Origin: Wolfiporia cocos
Taxonomy: Eukaryota > Basidiomycota > Agaricomycetes > Polyporales > Phaeolaceae
DNA length: 64,000 bases
Assembly (NCBI GenBank): GCA_029448655.1
Contig: JACCLO010000011.1
Coordinates: 3,162,001 to 3,226,000, forward strand
Direction of reading: 5' to 3'
The notes under the pieces were generated by a model, which worked only from the letters and a program-made list of their open reading frames with translations, ran no database searches and had not been told where the DNA came from. Positions 28,599-40,437 of the stretch are shown here, in pieces. Numbering within the stretch: position 1 is the first letter of the stretch; every line of letters begins with the position of its first letter. A program made the position numbers and the translations under genes.

Positions 28599-30062
28599 TG
28601 CGTGTAACGTCAAGAAGAACCACCGGCTGATTAACATCGACCGCAATGTTACCAAAGAGCAGACAATTCCAATTGGTATGGATTCACTGAACCTGTGCGG
28701 CTTGAATCTTGCTCATGGACTCGGATCTACATGGTGGTCATACTTTAAATACAGCACAGTATTCTGACTATTGTGGCAGTTGGGAATATCACGTACCTGA
28801 TTCTGTTTTGGTGTCTACCGATGTGTGTTCCGTGCAGTCAGATTATCAGACATTCATATCAGGAAGACATGCGGCCAAAGCATTCACCAATGACAAAGCT
28901 CTCAAGCAATATTTTTCCATCTCGGGGTGTGACGAGGCTGTGGCTTCCTCCATTCAGTCTTTGAGCCTCACTGGTACACATCAATATGCCTTCTACAGCC
29001 TCCGTTCAGTTTCTTGCATTGTTACTTTGACAAATGCCGACAATGTCAATGAAAGCATAATTACACGGATCACAGACCTTCCAACTTTCCAGGAAAAACC
29101 TGACAATCACGTTGTGGAGCTGTACAAGTCATTTTTCAGGTCATTTGGCAGTCACATCGTCACAAGCACTATCTACGGTGCTCTATTCCAGCTTGTACGT
29201 CCGTGCCGTTTAGCAGTTACAAATGCTGTATCCAACATTTCATCATAGATCGTCAAGGTGCCGAGGCACGCTACCGATCCAAGCAAGTTTGCTGCGCACG
29301 TCAACCAGGCCTTCAATGGAATGCCAAAAGGTGTCGCGGAGCCCAGCATCGAACCAGACCCGTCCTACCAGAAGTTCAAGACACACATGGAAAGGACCAT
29401 TGCTGTCCAAGGCGATGCCGGCCCTTCGCCTAACGAGTGGTTCCTTTTCGGATGATGTCTTTGATGAATGGAAAGGCACGATAAGGTCCCTGCCAAAACT
29501 CATCCATCTCGGGGTGCTACCACTCTGGGAGAGCATGAAGGCCGCTCACAATCCAATGTTGCGCGAGCGGGCCAAGGATATCGAAGCCGCATTCATGTTT
29601 GTGACCAGACATCGCCAGGAGCCATGCAGAACCCATGTTACTCTCTGTGCCCATACTGATTGGGCTGAGTTCGGGCTACTCACACAAAATGCGTATATCG
29701 AAAAAGATGCGATTACATGGCCCGAATCAACCGTTATCTTCAACAATAAAATTCGCTGGGGAAACCAAACTTTCCGGATGGTACTGATTCGGTGAGCATG
29801 GGATCTCGTGTATAAGTGGTACATCTGTCTGGATCTTGGATTCGCAGGTTCGTCATCGTCAACGACGGGTCCCCCATTGACTTCTATACCTCACACAATC
29901 GGAACAAGGGCGAGTCTGGAGGCTACGTGAAGATACTTATGGATGACGTAAGTATCGCTCTGTCGTCCACTGTCGTGAGGTGCTAAACCATTGCAGTGCG
30001 AATATCTCAACAGTGATATCACGGGCGATGGCATAAACTGCAAATTCTTCTTACAAGTTTAG
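28599..30062 (+). CDS. MACPF-domain (perforin-like) protein, 5' end unclear, frame break
   Basis: The membrane-attack-complex/perforin fold forms pores in membranes; fungal members include pleurotolysin-B-type proteins. Seen: coding segments about 28599-28676, 28758-29194, 29249 to about 29445, about 29440-29791, 29848-29947 and 29997-30062, with GT-AG introns between most. The segment ending 29194 has FFRSFGSHIVTS...YGA, which fits the MACPF signature (Y-G-T-H...G-G) with the second Gly as Ala. Near 29430-29450 the coding frame changes with no room for an intron, which suggests a small indel or sequence error. No convincing start codon was found: the region to the left (28328-28598) has no clear exon and borders LINE debris, so the gene may be 5'-truncated. 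Pseudogene status is possible. The gap 30063-30490 holds nothing recognised. Confidence 0.6.
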
Positions 30063-30490
30063 ATTTGTGCGTGTGATGGTCTTGTTCATTAGTGCAAATT
30101 ACATGAATCCTGTACAAGCGAGAAGACTCTGCGATCGCTTCAGCGTGCAGATTCAAGTATTTTGTTCTCTCCCAACGTGATGTCCGTCATGTATACGTAC
30201 ATACGAACATAGCTGATGTTGCATACTTATTTTTGCGAAATGGAAACGGATATGAGCGTACGCCTACATATTACGAGACAGGTATAAAAAAAAACACAAG
30301 AGGATCCGTACGTCTTCCTTCGTCCGTGAACTAATGAGTACAGATGGGTGCCGCGAAAACTAGCGTATGACATCAAACAATGCCTCGAGGATAATAGCAC
30401 GAAATTATGCAACGATCGTAGGCTCAACAAGCCTAGATCCATCGAGGTATGTATCTTGAGGTTGCGGCCGCGGTCAAAACTAGTCGTTAC

Positions 30491-32201
30491 TTACGGACTC
30501 GTTGGACGAGGAGGTGCCTGGCCGACACTAAGACGCGCAGACTTATCACCCGACGAGCGCGATGGAACAGAGTGCATTTTGAGCGTGGATGTGTCCGATG
30601 GAGAAGGTAAAGGTGCCTTGTCAATGGCGTCGATCATCTCGTGGCTCTCAACATCGATGAACACCTCCTGGCCGGCCTGCGAGAACTGTAAGCGTATGCA
30701 TCGTTACCGAGTGAACGTCGGAAAATCACAGGATTCATTATACTGACCCGCTTCCCGATCTCGCTGTGCACGCTGAGACCCTTCATGTTGCTGCGGCTGA
30801 TCTCACTCATATGCGTACCCGCGCCGACGTTGCCGTACTTCCATCCAGCGCGCGAGTTTAGACTCGACATGAGCGAGTTCGTGTACAGCTTGGAAAGTGG
30901 GAGATTAAAGATGAGATGAAGACCGGATGGCTGCCGTGAATTGATCAACGTCCATTCATCAACTAATTACATTGAGGGACTTACCGATGCGAGGAAGAGA
31001 ATCAGGTCGATGATAGCACAAAGGGCGGTCACCAAACCGGTCTGAACGGTCACTAGTCACCGCGTTAATCAACGTCCGATCGCACATGAATATCACTGAC
31101 GCCTAATGATCTTGTTGACAATGTCGTCGGTTTGCGAGAATCCGGTCTTGTGCTTCCTCTGTTGGTTGTAATGAACACACATAAGTACCGGTTCCTTCTG
31201 GGTACAGGTGATATCAGCGCATACCAGATGCCATACCAGCGCCGCGGTGATCGCAGAGTCAGCTACAGCGGAGAATGCCAGCCAAATGATGACGATAACC
31301 TCAAAGCGGTGGAAATGCGTAAACTCGGGGAACATGCCGACAGCGATCGACGTCCCAAGTCCACCGCCTTGGACAAGCGTTAGTGATTTTCTATGACATC
31401 AGCGAAACATGATTTCGTCAAACGTACACCATTGGCAGAATGAGCAGAACATAATAAAACAAGTCGCAGGTACGCTCCCGGTGAGGATCTTGACACGCCA
31501 AGCGAAGAACATCTGTACCAAAAGAGCGATGATGGCCTAGAGATTACGGAACAAATTTAGCCGATTATATCCCAGCGGGCCAATCTGCTTACCGTCATGG
31601 CAGGATCTATACGCATTACTACGTCAGCAGACCGACTATGCATCGCGGTGACCAGAACTGACCGGTGCCAAACACTGTGAAATTGATGATGTCAGATATA
31701 CTGTTACGGATTGGATGTGATCGCCCACCCCAAGTTGCTTGGTTCAATCCCGGTTTGTTACCTTTTGCAGCAATCAACGGACTGATGGAGCGATGACAAG
31801 CAAACCAAAGCGTACCGAAACCATTGACGAGCGGCATGTATGTGAAGGCGATATCAAACGCGCAGTTCAGTGTATCGCACAAGAAGAGGAGGCCAACCTG
31901 AAACTGCATATGAAAGAGGTAGCGGATGAGAGGGACGAACGACGTACGAATAGTTTCATCCATAGCTTGTCTCTACGCCCGCCGCGCTTTATAAGTAGAT
32001 GCTATAGATCGAGCCAAAAGCGAGACGAACCGCTTGTAGACTGTAAAGTACAGGAACGTTTGCGTGATCATGATGCCGTACAACAAGATATTTAGCACAC
32101 AGCCGACGAATATTGGGCCGTATCTATGTCACGGACGCTCACAGTTATCAAGCTATGAGTAGAACACGAACGACGTACGTTTCTGCGGCGGGGGACAACA
32201 T
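30491..32201 (-). CDS. DUF6534-type seven-helix membrane protein
   Basis: A multi-pass membrane protein of unknown function, a family expanded in Agaricomycetes. Start ATG 32201 (M-L-S-P-A-A-E); TAA at 30493. At least nine exons. Exons 1 (32179-32201, 23 nt), 2 (32031-32123) and 3 (31948-31972, 25 nt) join in phase. Family landmarks in order: GCVLNILLYGIMITQTFLYF, DTLNCAFDIAFTYMPLVN, DPAMT, LLVQMFFAWRVKILTGS, FEVIVIIWLAFSAVADS, RKHKTGFSQTDDIVNKIIR, and a C-terminal helix with LYTNSLMSSLNSR. The cytosolic tail is Ser/Pro-rich. The GPCR-like topology is inferred from hydrophobicity; no ligand is known. Exact borders of exons 4-9 were not all fixed. Confidence 0.8.
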
Positions 32202-33509
32202 GGTTTGTCGTTGATGAATGAGAACTGATGTCGCAAAATGAATATAGGTAACAGTTGCTGAATGAGAAAATGTGGAACGCTGCGTGTCGTTGTAGGAGGA
32301 GTATCGCTGGGAGGTGTCACCAGGAGGCGGGAAGAGGCGGGAAGAGGCGAAAGGGGACGCAAAGTCGAACATCGGCCGTGTCGCGTCTTATATACGACTC
32401 CAACGACATACCATCAGCACCGGGATCTGGCGGGAATGTGACATTAACTGAACCTGTCCGCATTAGCTTGTCCCAACAAGGCAAGCACGTCAACGTATAA
32501 GGCATGCAGTCGATCGAGCTGCCACCCATTACCAGGATGACATCAAATCGAAGCGTAGGCCGGTGGCAGCAGGTCTTCTTGCCTCCATGTATTCACGCTA
32601 TGGCAGCACGAGCATTATAATAACTCACCTGTCCGCGAGTGGCTGGATGCGAGGTCTATGCCGTACGGTTTTGATTCGCAGGTCAGCATTGCCAGACAGT
32701 ATACATACAGCGTCTCTGAAAAGGCACGGGAGGAGATCCTGATACAACGTCCAAAGACTGGCGTTGTGACGTATCAGCGCGGGCGCAGATGTAGTAGAAG
32801 GGCGATAGCAGCGTGCACGCATTCGCACTGAGCAACCCAAAACGAGACCGCATCATTGGACCGCATGAATGCTGCAAGGAACAATATCAGCCGATGTTAT
32901 CGCTCTGATCTGAGCGGATCCACAGGAGAATGGCAGGAACCTCTCCCGCGATTCTGCTTGATGTCAGCTGTTTTGATGGTAACCAGCGCAGCCTTGTACC
33001 ATGTACCTCTGCACACTGCAGATAATTATGAAAATACCGCATATGTGTCAGGTTTTGCGACGAACAGATGATTGCAAGCCAATTGGAACATGCGCACGCA
33101 GTTCTTGGCCCTCTGAAGGATCAGTGCAATAAGTGAGCTCCTCGGATAAGTCATGAGAGACCGATGGAGGTCATATCGAAATATGTGGCTGGTAGCAGCA
33201 GTCAAATGGAACTTTCTTCCCTCCAAGACGACACACAAGATATATCGGGAGATGTGACTCCAGATCGATATATAGAACAGTGGCATCGTGCTAGTTGACA
33301 GTTTGCATATGCATCCGACAGCAGATCCGACCTCAGTGAATGTTCGGATCAGGCAAGCATGTCCTTGGAGCTTCAGCGCTGCTAAATTGTTTCTGACGGA
33401 TGGTGCGAGGCCGGGCGCACGGATGTCCGTAAAGGAATATCTGCACAAATATACCAGTGCAAGCAATCAATATCAAGAATGTTAAGGAAATACCAGTGAC
33501 ATAACCAGC
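32202..33509. other. Intergenic, no assigned gene
   Basis: A minus-strand open frame of 146 codons (33026-33466) contains hydrophobic stretches but no recognised motif and no convincing ATG context. It could be a decayed membrane-protein exon. Nothing else is seen. Confidence 0.4.
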
Positions 33510-34420
33510 CTACTCCTCCATCCCCTCGGCCTCGTCCTCCGCGACCTCTGCCCCCTGCTCATTCGCCGCGATCCCCTTGCCCTCGATCTGCACCGTCTCC
33601 CCACTCGCCGCCTCCCACCGTGCCCTCAGTGCGACCTTGAACTTGACCGTCCGCACGCCAACGAGCTTGAGCAGCTGCGCTTGCTCAGGCGTGAGCGGCT
33701 TCCCCTCCTCGCAGACCGTATGCGGCGCGTCGAGCGTCGGCACGCCGCGCTCCATGCGCGTGTGCAGCCCGAGCCTGCGCAGCTGCGGCTCCTCGTTGTG
33801 CGGGAACGGCTCGGGCGGATCCGAGTGCTGCTGCATGACAGGCCCCGCTGGGAGCGTGACGGGCCGCGCCGCGACGTTGCCTGCGCGCGCGAAGTCGGGC
33901 TGCTGGAAGTCCGCGAACCAGTCGAGGACTTCGTCTGGAGGCGTGTCCGTGAAAAAGAGGCCGACCTGGCCCTTTATTTGCTGCGGGTGCGGGGTTTGTG
34001 GGCGCATGAGCAAGATGTGGTGAGGACGTACTGTTGCGAGCTTATGCAAGCCCAGGCGGTGCTCCTCCTCCGGCGTTGTGCCTAACGCTTTTGCCATCAC
34101 CGCTCCCCGTCCAAAGAACATCCGTGCAGAACTGCCCGCAATCAGACCATCGTATCTCTATGAAGCTGGAGGACGTACTCCTTCCATAGTTTTCGTACAG
34201 TTTTGAGATGCGCATTCCGCATGCTGGCAACCTCAAACAGCCAGCAATATTTCCACTTGTCGGCATTTTCTTGGACCTCCTTCATGAGAAGATTTTTGTG
34301 TTCCCTGGTCTTCTTGTCGACCTTCGTGAGGGATACTGTATATGCCCCAGCATTAGTCTACGCAGGACTGAAGCGGCAGGGCAGCGTCGCACCGACTTTG
34401 TTGCGTTTTGACTTTGGCAT
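33510..34420 (-). CDS. MRT4: Ribosome assembly factor MRT4 (P0-like)
   Basis: Nucleolar/nuclear factor that occupies the uL10 (P0) site on pre-60S particles until P0 replaces it. Exons 34393-34420, 34179-34335, 34032-34131 and 33510-33980 join in frame to 251 residues (yeast Mrt4 is about 236). Seen: MPKSKRNKV start, KKTREHKNLLMKEVQENADKW, WLFEVASMRNAHLK, FFGRGAVMAKALGTTPEEE, GQVGLFFTD, DFARAGNVAARPVTLPAGPV, ERGVPTLD and LTPEQAQLLKLVG, all family blocks. The third intron (33981-34031, 51 nt) is a multiple of three and open, so simple ORF callers retain it; family alignment says it is spliced. The acidic C-terminal tail resembles other fungal MRT4. Divergent from DOHH. Confidence 0.93.
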
Positions 34421-34695
34421 TTTGTTCCCAAGCTAGATAGTGTACAACAGGAGACGAAGATAGGACTCCGCTGTCCGGTGATGATTGAGTGGAAGGTACT
34501 GCCCAAAAGCAGATCACTTCGCGGGGCGCTTTGCACCCCGATCAAATCTCACAAAAATTGTGGTAAGCGCGCGATCTAATCTCTGCTTTCTCCGCCTCCG
34601 CGTTGTCACATCCACGCCACCGAGCCTTCTGCCTCAGTTTTCTGCATTCTCTTGGGCTCTCACTTTACCACCTCAGCTCAAAGTCTACTTCCGTG
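34421..34695. promoter_or_regulatory. 275-bp shared promoter region (MRT4 / DOHH)
   Basis: Divergent start codons at 34420 and 34696. Pyrimidine-rich stretches (around 34580-34670, plus strand) precede the DOHH ATG, as in many basidiomycete core promoters. Both genes serve protein synthesis, so co-regulation is plausible (inference). Confidence 0.4.
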
Positions 34696-36046
34696 ATGGG
34701 TTCTACTACGGACGTCTCTCCCTCGACCCTCGCAGCTCTTAAGGCTGCTCTCCTCAACACCGAGGGCAATGTTCCGCTACACAACAGGTTCAGGGCACTG
34801 TTCACGCTGAAGGCGCTGAAGTCGGAGGAGGCTATCAAGATCATCTCAAAAGGTAAGCTTCCATATATCTAAGTTCTAGTCGGATGGAGCGCTCTACCTA
34901 GCATTGATGAACTGAGAATGCTAATGACGGTTAATGAACGTATCACAGGCTTCTCCGACGAAAGCGCGCTGCTGAAGCACGAGCTCGCATACTGTCTTGG
35001 ACAGATGAAGAACCCCTCCGCGCTTCCTGTCCTCGAGAATGTCCTGGCTAACGAGCAAGAGGATCCAATGGTGCGGCATGAGGTCAGTAAGTCAACCCTA
35101 GCTTGACTGCATGTTTGCCCATATGGTTAACCTGACCTGTGACCAGGCTGCTGAGGCTATGGGTGCCATCTCCTCGACTGCATCTATCCCTCTACTACAA
35201 AAGTATCTGACCGACTCAAATCGGAGCGTACGCGAGACGTGCGAGATCGCGCTCGCCAAGATCGACTGGGACAACTCGGACGAGGGGCGGAAGCATTGGA
35301 GCACTGCCGGATCCCCGTTAGAGCAGTGCGTGACAGATGTGGCCTTTCTCTATGCGAGAATTGCTGACGTGCTCTGCGCTGGCGATCCTAGGACGTACAC
35401 ATCGATCGACCCCGCACCTCCCTCTTCTCGTCTCCTCTCTGGTAATGCTGCACCCGAGGACACCTCGGATGCGAGCATCGCGAATTTCCGCGCCACGCTT
35501 CTCGACAAGTCCCGCCCTCTCTTTGAGCGGTACCGTGCGATGTTTGCGCTCCGCAATATCGGCACGCCAGCTGCCGTCGATGCCCTCGCCGCCGGCTTCA
35601 CCGACGACAGCGCGCTGTTCAAGTAAGCTCAGTCTGATCATCCATCATGCTCGCGGCTCACTGCTTCGCGTAGACATGAAATCGCGTTCGTGTTCGGTCA
35701 ACTCCTCTCTACGCACTCCGTTCCCGCACTCCTCGAAGTCCTCCGAAACTCGCAAGAGTCGGACATGGTCCGACATGAGGCGGCGGAGGCCCTCGGCGGC
35801 ATCGCTACTCCTGAGGTCCTCCCTCACCTCAAGGAATGGATGCAGCGTCCTGACGCACCCCGTGTCGTGCGGGAGAGCTGTCAGGTTGCGATCGATATGT
35901 GGGAGGTGCGCTCGATGTTCAATTTCTCAGGATGTGGCTGACGAGCGATCGCCGTGATTTAGTATGAGAACTCGGGCGATTTCCAGTACGCAAACGGTCT
36001 CGATAGTGGCGCTCCGACGGCGAGCGTCGAGGCTGTCGGTGCATGA
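34696..36046 (+). CDS. LIA1: Deoxyhypusine hydroxylase
   Basis: Di-iron enzyme that hydroxylates deoxyhypusine on eIF5A to hypusine, the last step of its maturation (cytosol). Six exons: 34696-34852, 34949-35082, 35147-35325, 35392-35622, 35674-35905, 35963-36046; joined 338 residues (yeast Lia1 325). The protein is two sets of HEAT-like repeats. The four metal-binding His-Glu pairs are all visible: [27 protein letters not shown] and [12 protein letters not shown]. The linker YTSIDPAP between the halves is also typical. The C-terminus has [13 protein letters not shown]. All five introns are GT-AG and phases agree. Full set of ligands, so it should be active. Confidence 0.95.
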
Positions 36047-36302
36047 TGCAAGGTACCTGGAGGCTAGTGCTTTGTGTTGTATCATTCGTTGTAATTCTAC
36101 ACAGCACAACGGGGCAGGTTTGTTCTTCGCGGAAATCAATGCCTAGATCAGAACGTACCGCTGCCGAAACTTGGTGCGTCATGTCATATATTTCGACTCT
36201 ATCCATAGCCCATACATGCGAATGTTGCTACATAATGCTGCTCATGATACACTTTCTGCTAACATAGCGCATAGCGATACACGCATAGACAGCAAGAGAC
36301 CC

Positions 36303-37250
36303 TCACTCCCTGTCAAATACAAGGCACCGGACCTCAATCGACTCCCTTTGCGGCGCCTCTGGCGGGCTCGTCTTGTCCGCGAACGCCGAGTGTGGCGTCA
36401 GGCGCGCCCTGTCCACGTCCGAGTCGTAGCACTTGATGAGCGTCACCTCGTCCGGCGTCTGGTTCGACAGGTGGTACCACTTGTGGTTCGGGTTGTAGCG
36501 CACGCTGAATGTGCTGCCTTCGCGGTTTGGATAGATGTGGCGCGTGGAGACGAGGTCGCGTTCCGTGTCGAGGAAGCGCCAGTCCGAGACCGCGAGCGGC
36601 TTGTGCGCAACTGGGTGGTGGATCGGCCGCCAGACGTTGATGATGCGCACGCGCCCTGCGAGCAGCCGCTCTGCCTCGTCGCCGAGGTGATAGTACACGC
36701 GCTTTACAGAGGCATCGAAGGTCTGGTCTATGTGCACGCGTTCCTGAGACGAGCGGCGTCAGGGATGCTTCATTGTCTGGTGCAACGGGAGGAACTCACC
36801 ACCGGACCCCGCTGGAGTGCCTTGCGATCACCATCGTCGGAGGGCCTGCGCCTGCGCCTGAGTCAGCATCGCGAATACGTCAATGACCCGCGCTAACGCC
36901 AACCTGATGGTATGGTCAAAGATGAAGACGCGCTTCGCGCCCACGGTATCCCTGAGCAGCTGTTCGACCTCCTTGTAGTACACGTCCTGGATCCGCTCCT
37001 CGTCGTCGAACTCCTTCTCTGCACTGACGTGCTTCACAAACTGGAAGCCGGACGTGTCGATCGAGAAATCGGACTCCCTGCCACGCGCGTCATTGATGAC
37101 CGCGGGTTGGGGGTCTGTGCCGAGGTTGTTCTTCGGTGTGCCCTCGGGCGGGTCGTATACATACTGGTACGGGGGCTCGTCGCCGATTGGCGCGTAGTAG
37201 TTCAGCGTGGTCGGCACCTCATGCGGGGTAAGCGTTGCAGCAATAGCCAT
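36303..37250 (-). CDS. AsaB/CmcJ-type hydroxylase-desaturase family protein
   Basis: Exons 36904-37250, 36800-36845 (46 nt) and 36303-36743 give 277 residues. Blocks typical of the fungal GA4 desaturase / AsaB / CmcJ-like family: DFSIDTSGFQFVKHVSAE, VFIFDHTIR, RVHIDQTFDASVKRVYYHL, INVWRPIHHPVAHKPLAV, YNPNHKWYHLSNQTPDEVTLIKCYDS, and a terminal SIEVRCLVF. Family members act as hydroxylases or desaturases in secondary metabolism, but many are of unknown substrate. No neighbouring biosynthetic cluster is seen, so a pathway cannot be named. ATG 37250 is the first in frame. The 256-bp gap to DOHH (36047-36302) contains the shared 3' regions of two convergent genes. Confidence 0.8.
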
Positions 37251-37730
37251 GTCGGACAGCAGATGTGTTCAATGCTTTGTGAGTTTGAAACGGTCTGCAT
37301 TGCACCACGCCCGCTCTATATACTCTGCCTGCGAAACGCGCAATGCGAGCTCAGTCAGCAGGGTCCGTTGCATAACGCCATATCGGCCAGAAACACGTAG
37401 AGCGCGGCCGCCGGCCTGCTGTGGCGAAGCAGGTTGTCGTGCTTTCGGGGCTCCGTGACGTATGCCGACATTTGACCAGCAGACTTCCTGTGTGACAAAT
37501 ATGGAGACTAGCCAATCGCTGTGGCTCCCGCATCCGGGATCAGTTGGTGACTAACGCATAGACCGTGCAGACATGAGACATAACCCTAAGCCTGGAAGAT
37601 GAACATGTAGGACTGCAAGCTGATCATTCCCAGGCTTATAAATCCCACAATTTCGAGGCACGATGATGCTCCAAAACACCCAACTTCAACGAGGACGCCG
37701 CCTTAGCTACCCCCCAACGATTCTACACAA
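37251..37730. other. Intergenic between the hydroxylase gene and QCR8
   Basis: Divergent promoter region. A TATATA stretch at about 37315 (upstream of the hydroxylase, minus strand) and a TATAAATC stretch at about 37638 (93 bp upstream of the QCR8 ATG) are possible TATA elements. No gene seen. Confidence 0.4.
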
Positions 37731-38445
37731 ATGAGGGCGACAGATATTCGGCGTAGCGATGGCATGCCGGGCCGTAAGTTGTTTCAGCGATATGATATAC
37801 ATTGGTCAATGACCATGTTGTTTCAGCCGAGGAACACGTAAGTACTGTCACATCGAGTTTGGTTACACAGACTGTGGCGACACAATACTTGTGTGGCATG
37901 TCTTCAGTCGCAATGGACACAGAGATGCACAAACTCGGAATCGGGAGCGTACTAATCTATGTCGCTGAATAGAACAAGTGGTGGGGCGACAGGGGGCTAC
38001 CAAAGCAAAAGTATATTACAATCTACAGTGCGTGCTGATGAATTATTTATCTCAGCCACTGACTCTTGGTACGCCACAATCGTTTGTGGCTAGGCATATC
38101 GCCCTTCAGGCAGCGCGCGACCCACAACATGTTTCGCAGCTGGCTGTACAACGGCTATCGCCGCATGTCTGGACAGGTCGCCTATTGGATTGTCCCCTTT
38201 GTAATCAGTACGTGCACGCTTTTTTCATGCGTACGCTTCCGGCCATGCAGCGCCTACTGCGCCACGACAAATGCAGTATGTATGGCACGATCATCCCCCA
38301 TAGTCTTTTGATCTCGACATATTCTAGTTTGTCATTAACCTGCCTAACAGGCTACAGTACTTACGTATGGGCGAAACGGTATGACGTATACTTGAACAGC
38401 AAGGCGTTTCACGTTGAAATGTTGGAGAAGAAGGCGCGCGGTTGA
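37731..38445 (+). CDS. QCR8: Cytochrome bc1 complex subunit 8
   Basis: Small single-helix subunit of mitochondrial complex III (UcrQ family), which binds near the ubiquinone site with cytochrome b. Exons 37731-37773, 37827-37837 (an 11-nt microexon), 37973-38027, 38094-38207 and 38351-38445 join to 105 residues. Seen: MRATDIRRSDGMPG, KWWGDRGLPKQK, ISPFRQRATHNMFRSWLYN, GYRRMSGQVAYWIVPFVI (membrane helix) and YSTYVWAKRYDVYLNSKA. Yeast Qcr8 is about 94 residues. Phases agree at all four junctions. Without the microexon the conserved N-terminal block cannot be joined in frame. Confidence 0.92.
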
Positions 38446-39748
38446 GTGGCGCTGACGTAACCACTGGCGTGCATCGCCAGCCGTGTTATACTCTGTACCT
38501 ACAATCAAGTACCATGATGCTTATGAGGTTCCGTTTTCCAGTTTGCTATGACTCTGGAAGGCAACTACCATCGAGAGCACTCATCTAGCATGCTTGCTAG
38601 ACATCCCTGATAGTGCCCAAGAAGGTCTTTTGGCGCACGACGGGAATGATGGAAGCCCTCTACAGGGCTGAGCGAGTTACTCCACAGAGGAAGACATTAT
38701 CCCATTAATTTCATATGCATATCCGGGTGATCAAACATGGCATCCTGCATTTCAATGTCTGACACTTCTTGATCTAGCCAATGTCGACATTCAAGTGGAA
38801 GCTTGTTCAGCAGGGATGCATCACCGGAGTCTACGGCCATGCTCATCTTGTAGAATTTACTAGTCCGGCTGGATATCTAGCTTGGGAAACCACGAGACAC
38901 ATTGCACCTCATCTGGTAGCCAACTGCGATTCCGCCGTGGCAACAGTTGCAGCCACCCCAGGCTGTCATCCGACAAAGTCGAGTACTCCCAATCCAGTGA
39001 TCATTTATGTAATCACTTACTGGATCAAGATTGTTGATCCGATTCAGATGGATCTGGCCAACTGCCGGTAACACCCAACGGTTCGGAAACGACTCACTCT
39101 GATTTATGGATGGAAGAGTGTATATTTGAATTCATCGTAGGCTATATCTCTGAGCCTTCTGTCCTTCCGTACTCTAGAGAGACACAGTAACCACCCCGCA
39201 GAACGTATAGAATATGAAAGTTGTACGAAAGTCTCAACTCCCTGTAGCTATCACAGAGAGCAGCCGGTATGAGTCAAGGGGAATCGTCTGCGTAGAAAGC
39301 CGCTCATCTCGCCCTAGATTCCGATAACTAAGTTATCATGCTGAAATCTCGTAATGAGGATGTATACCGCGCTTGTCTTCGTGGTCACAGTTAAACTATT
39401 CACGTTCCTGGAATGTAAGCAGGCTCACCTATAACGTAAATCGAACATTGCCTTACATCGCACTCGCACTTCTCTAAATCAAACGTAATTGCTAAAAGCT
39501 GAAGCTTCCACCTGGTCTATCCAGCAAATGAGAAAGAGGGACCACATATTCATTTGGCCCTGCAGTGCATGTTAATCCTCCCACGGCGACGGACAGAAGC
39601 TTGCATTGCATCTTTCGAGAAGAAGAATCTGTGACTTCTTGTGACTTCAGTACAGGTGCAGTGACCTTGAAGAATGAATAAGACCAAGGAGAGGACTCTG
39701 GATGCAGATGGTCGTTCGTGCGTGATCGGTCTTCTCGTCGAGCGCGTA
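38446..39748. other. Intergenic, gene-free
   Basis: No open frame with recognisable motifs. Base composition is AT-richer than the gene island. A plus-strand frame at 38781-39071 starts with ATG but has no family resemblance and no typical splice context. Confidence 0.4.
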
Positions 39749-40437
39749 AGGCTCCAACCATATAATGTATATACCATGTATACATGGTTTTATATATATA
39801 CTATATACATGTATTTACACATGGCCGAGTACATGGTATATACATGGTATATTATATGGTATATGGTTGTTGTGAATGCATTCATATTAGACCCTCAAAT
39901 TGTTGTTTTGAATATGTACTTGAGCCAGTTATGTGTCTTACAGATTGTATGGTGCAGTGGCAATATGAGATTTGGACAATCTGGTGGCCACTGCACAAAT
40001 GCAAAGATGTTAAGTCATAATTCACACACTCTGCTTACCCTCTCATTTGGCGGAAGGTAAGATCAGATTTATGTTTATGCTATATATTATCCCACATAGT
40101 GATTGCATCATGCATTAGACTCATGTGTAAAAGTTTCCCATCATCTCACACATTGAGCACAATTCCTAAGCCATTCCAGCTACTAGTGTGGCTGTTGAAT
40201 ACTGAACACCAATTTTTTTCCTTGCATCAGCCAAGTGCTGATACCTGTGGCATGTTGTTGAAGGAGGAGACAATCTCCATAGCCATATGGGCAAGGCAAC
40301 AGCTATGTCAAGATGTCTGAAAAATCTACCATCTGAAAACCATGTAAACCATGTATATACTATGTATATACCATGTATATACCATATACCATATATTTAC
40401 TGATTTCCTGTACATGTATATTATATGGTTGGAGCCA
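39749..40437. mobile_element. MITE with TA target duplication (Tc1/mariner-like)
   Basis: Inverted ends WGGCTCCAACCATATAAT at 39749 and 40437, flanked by TA at 39747-39748 and 40438-40439. 689 bp, no transposase. Both arms are filled with variants of ACCATGTATAT and CATGGTATATA (39768-39865 and 40338-40400), so the arms could form an extended imperfect hairpin. The TA duplication suggests Tc1/mariner-type mobilisation (inference). Confidence 0.65.

Noticed and set aside
33577..34085. Plus-strand frames opposite MRT4
   Set aside because: Antisense shadows; the minus frame has all MRT4 family blocks.
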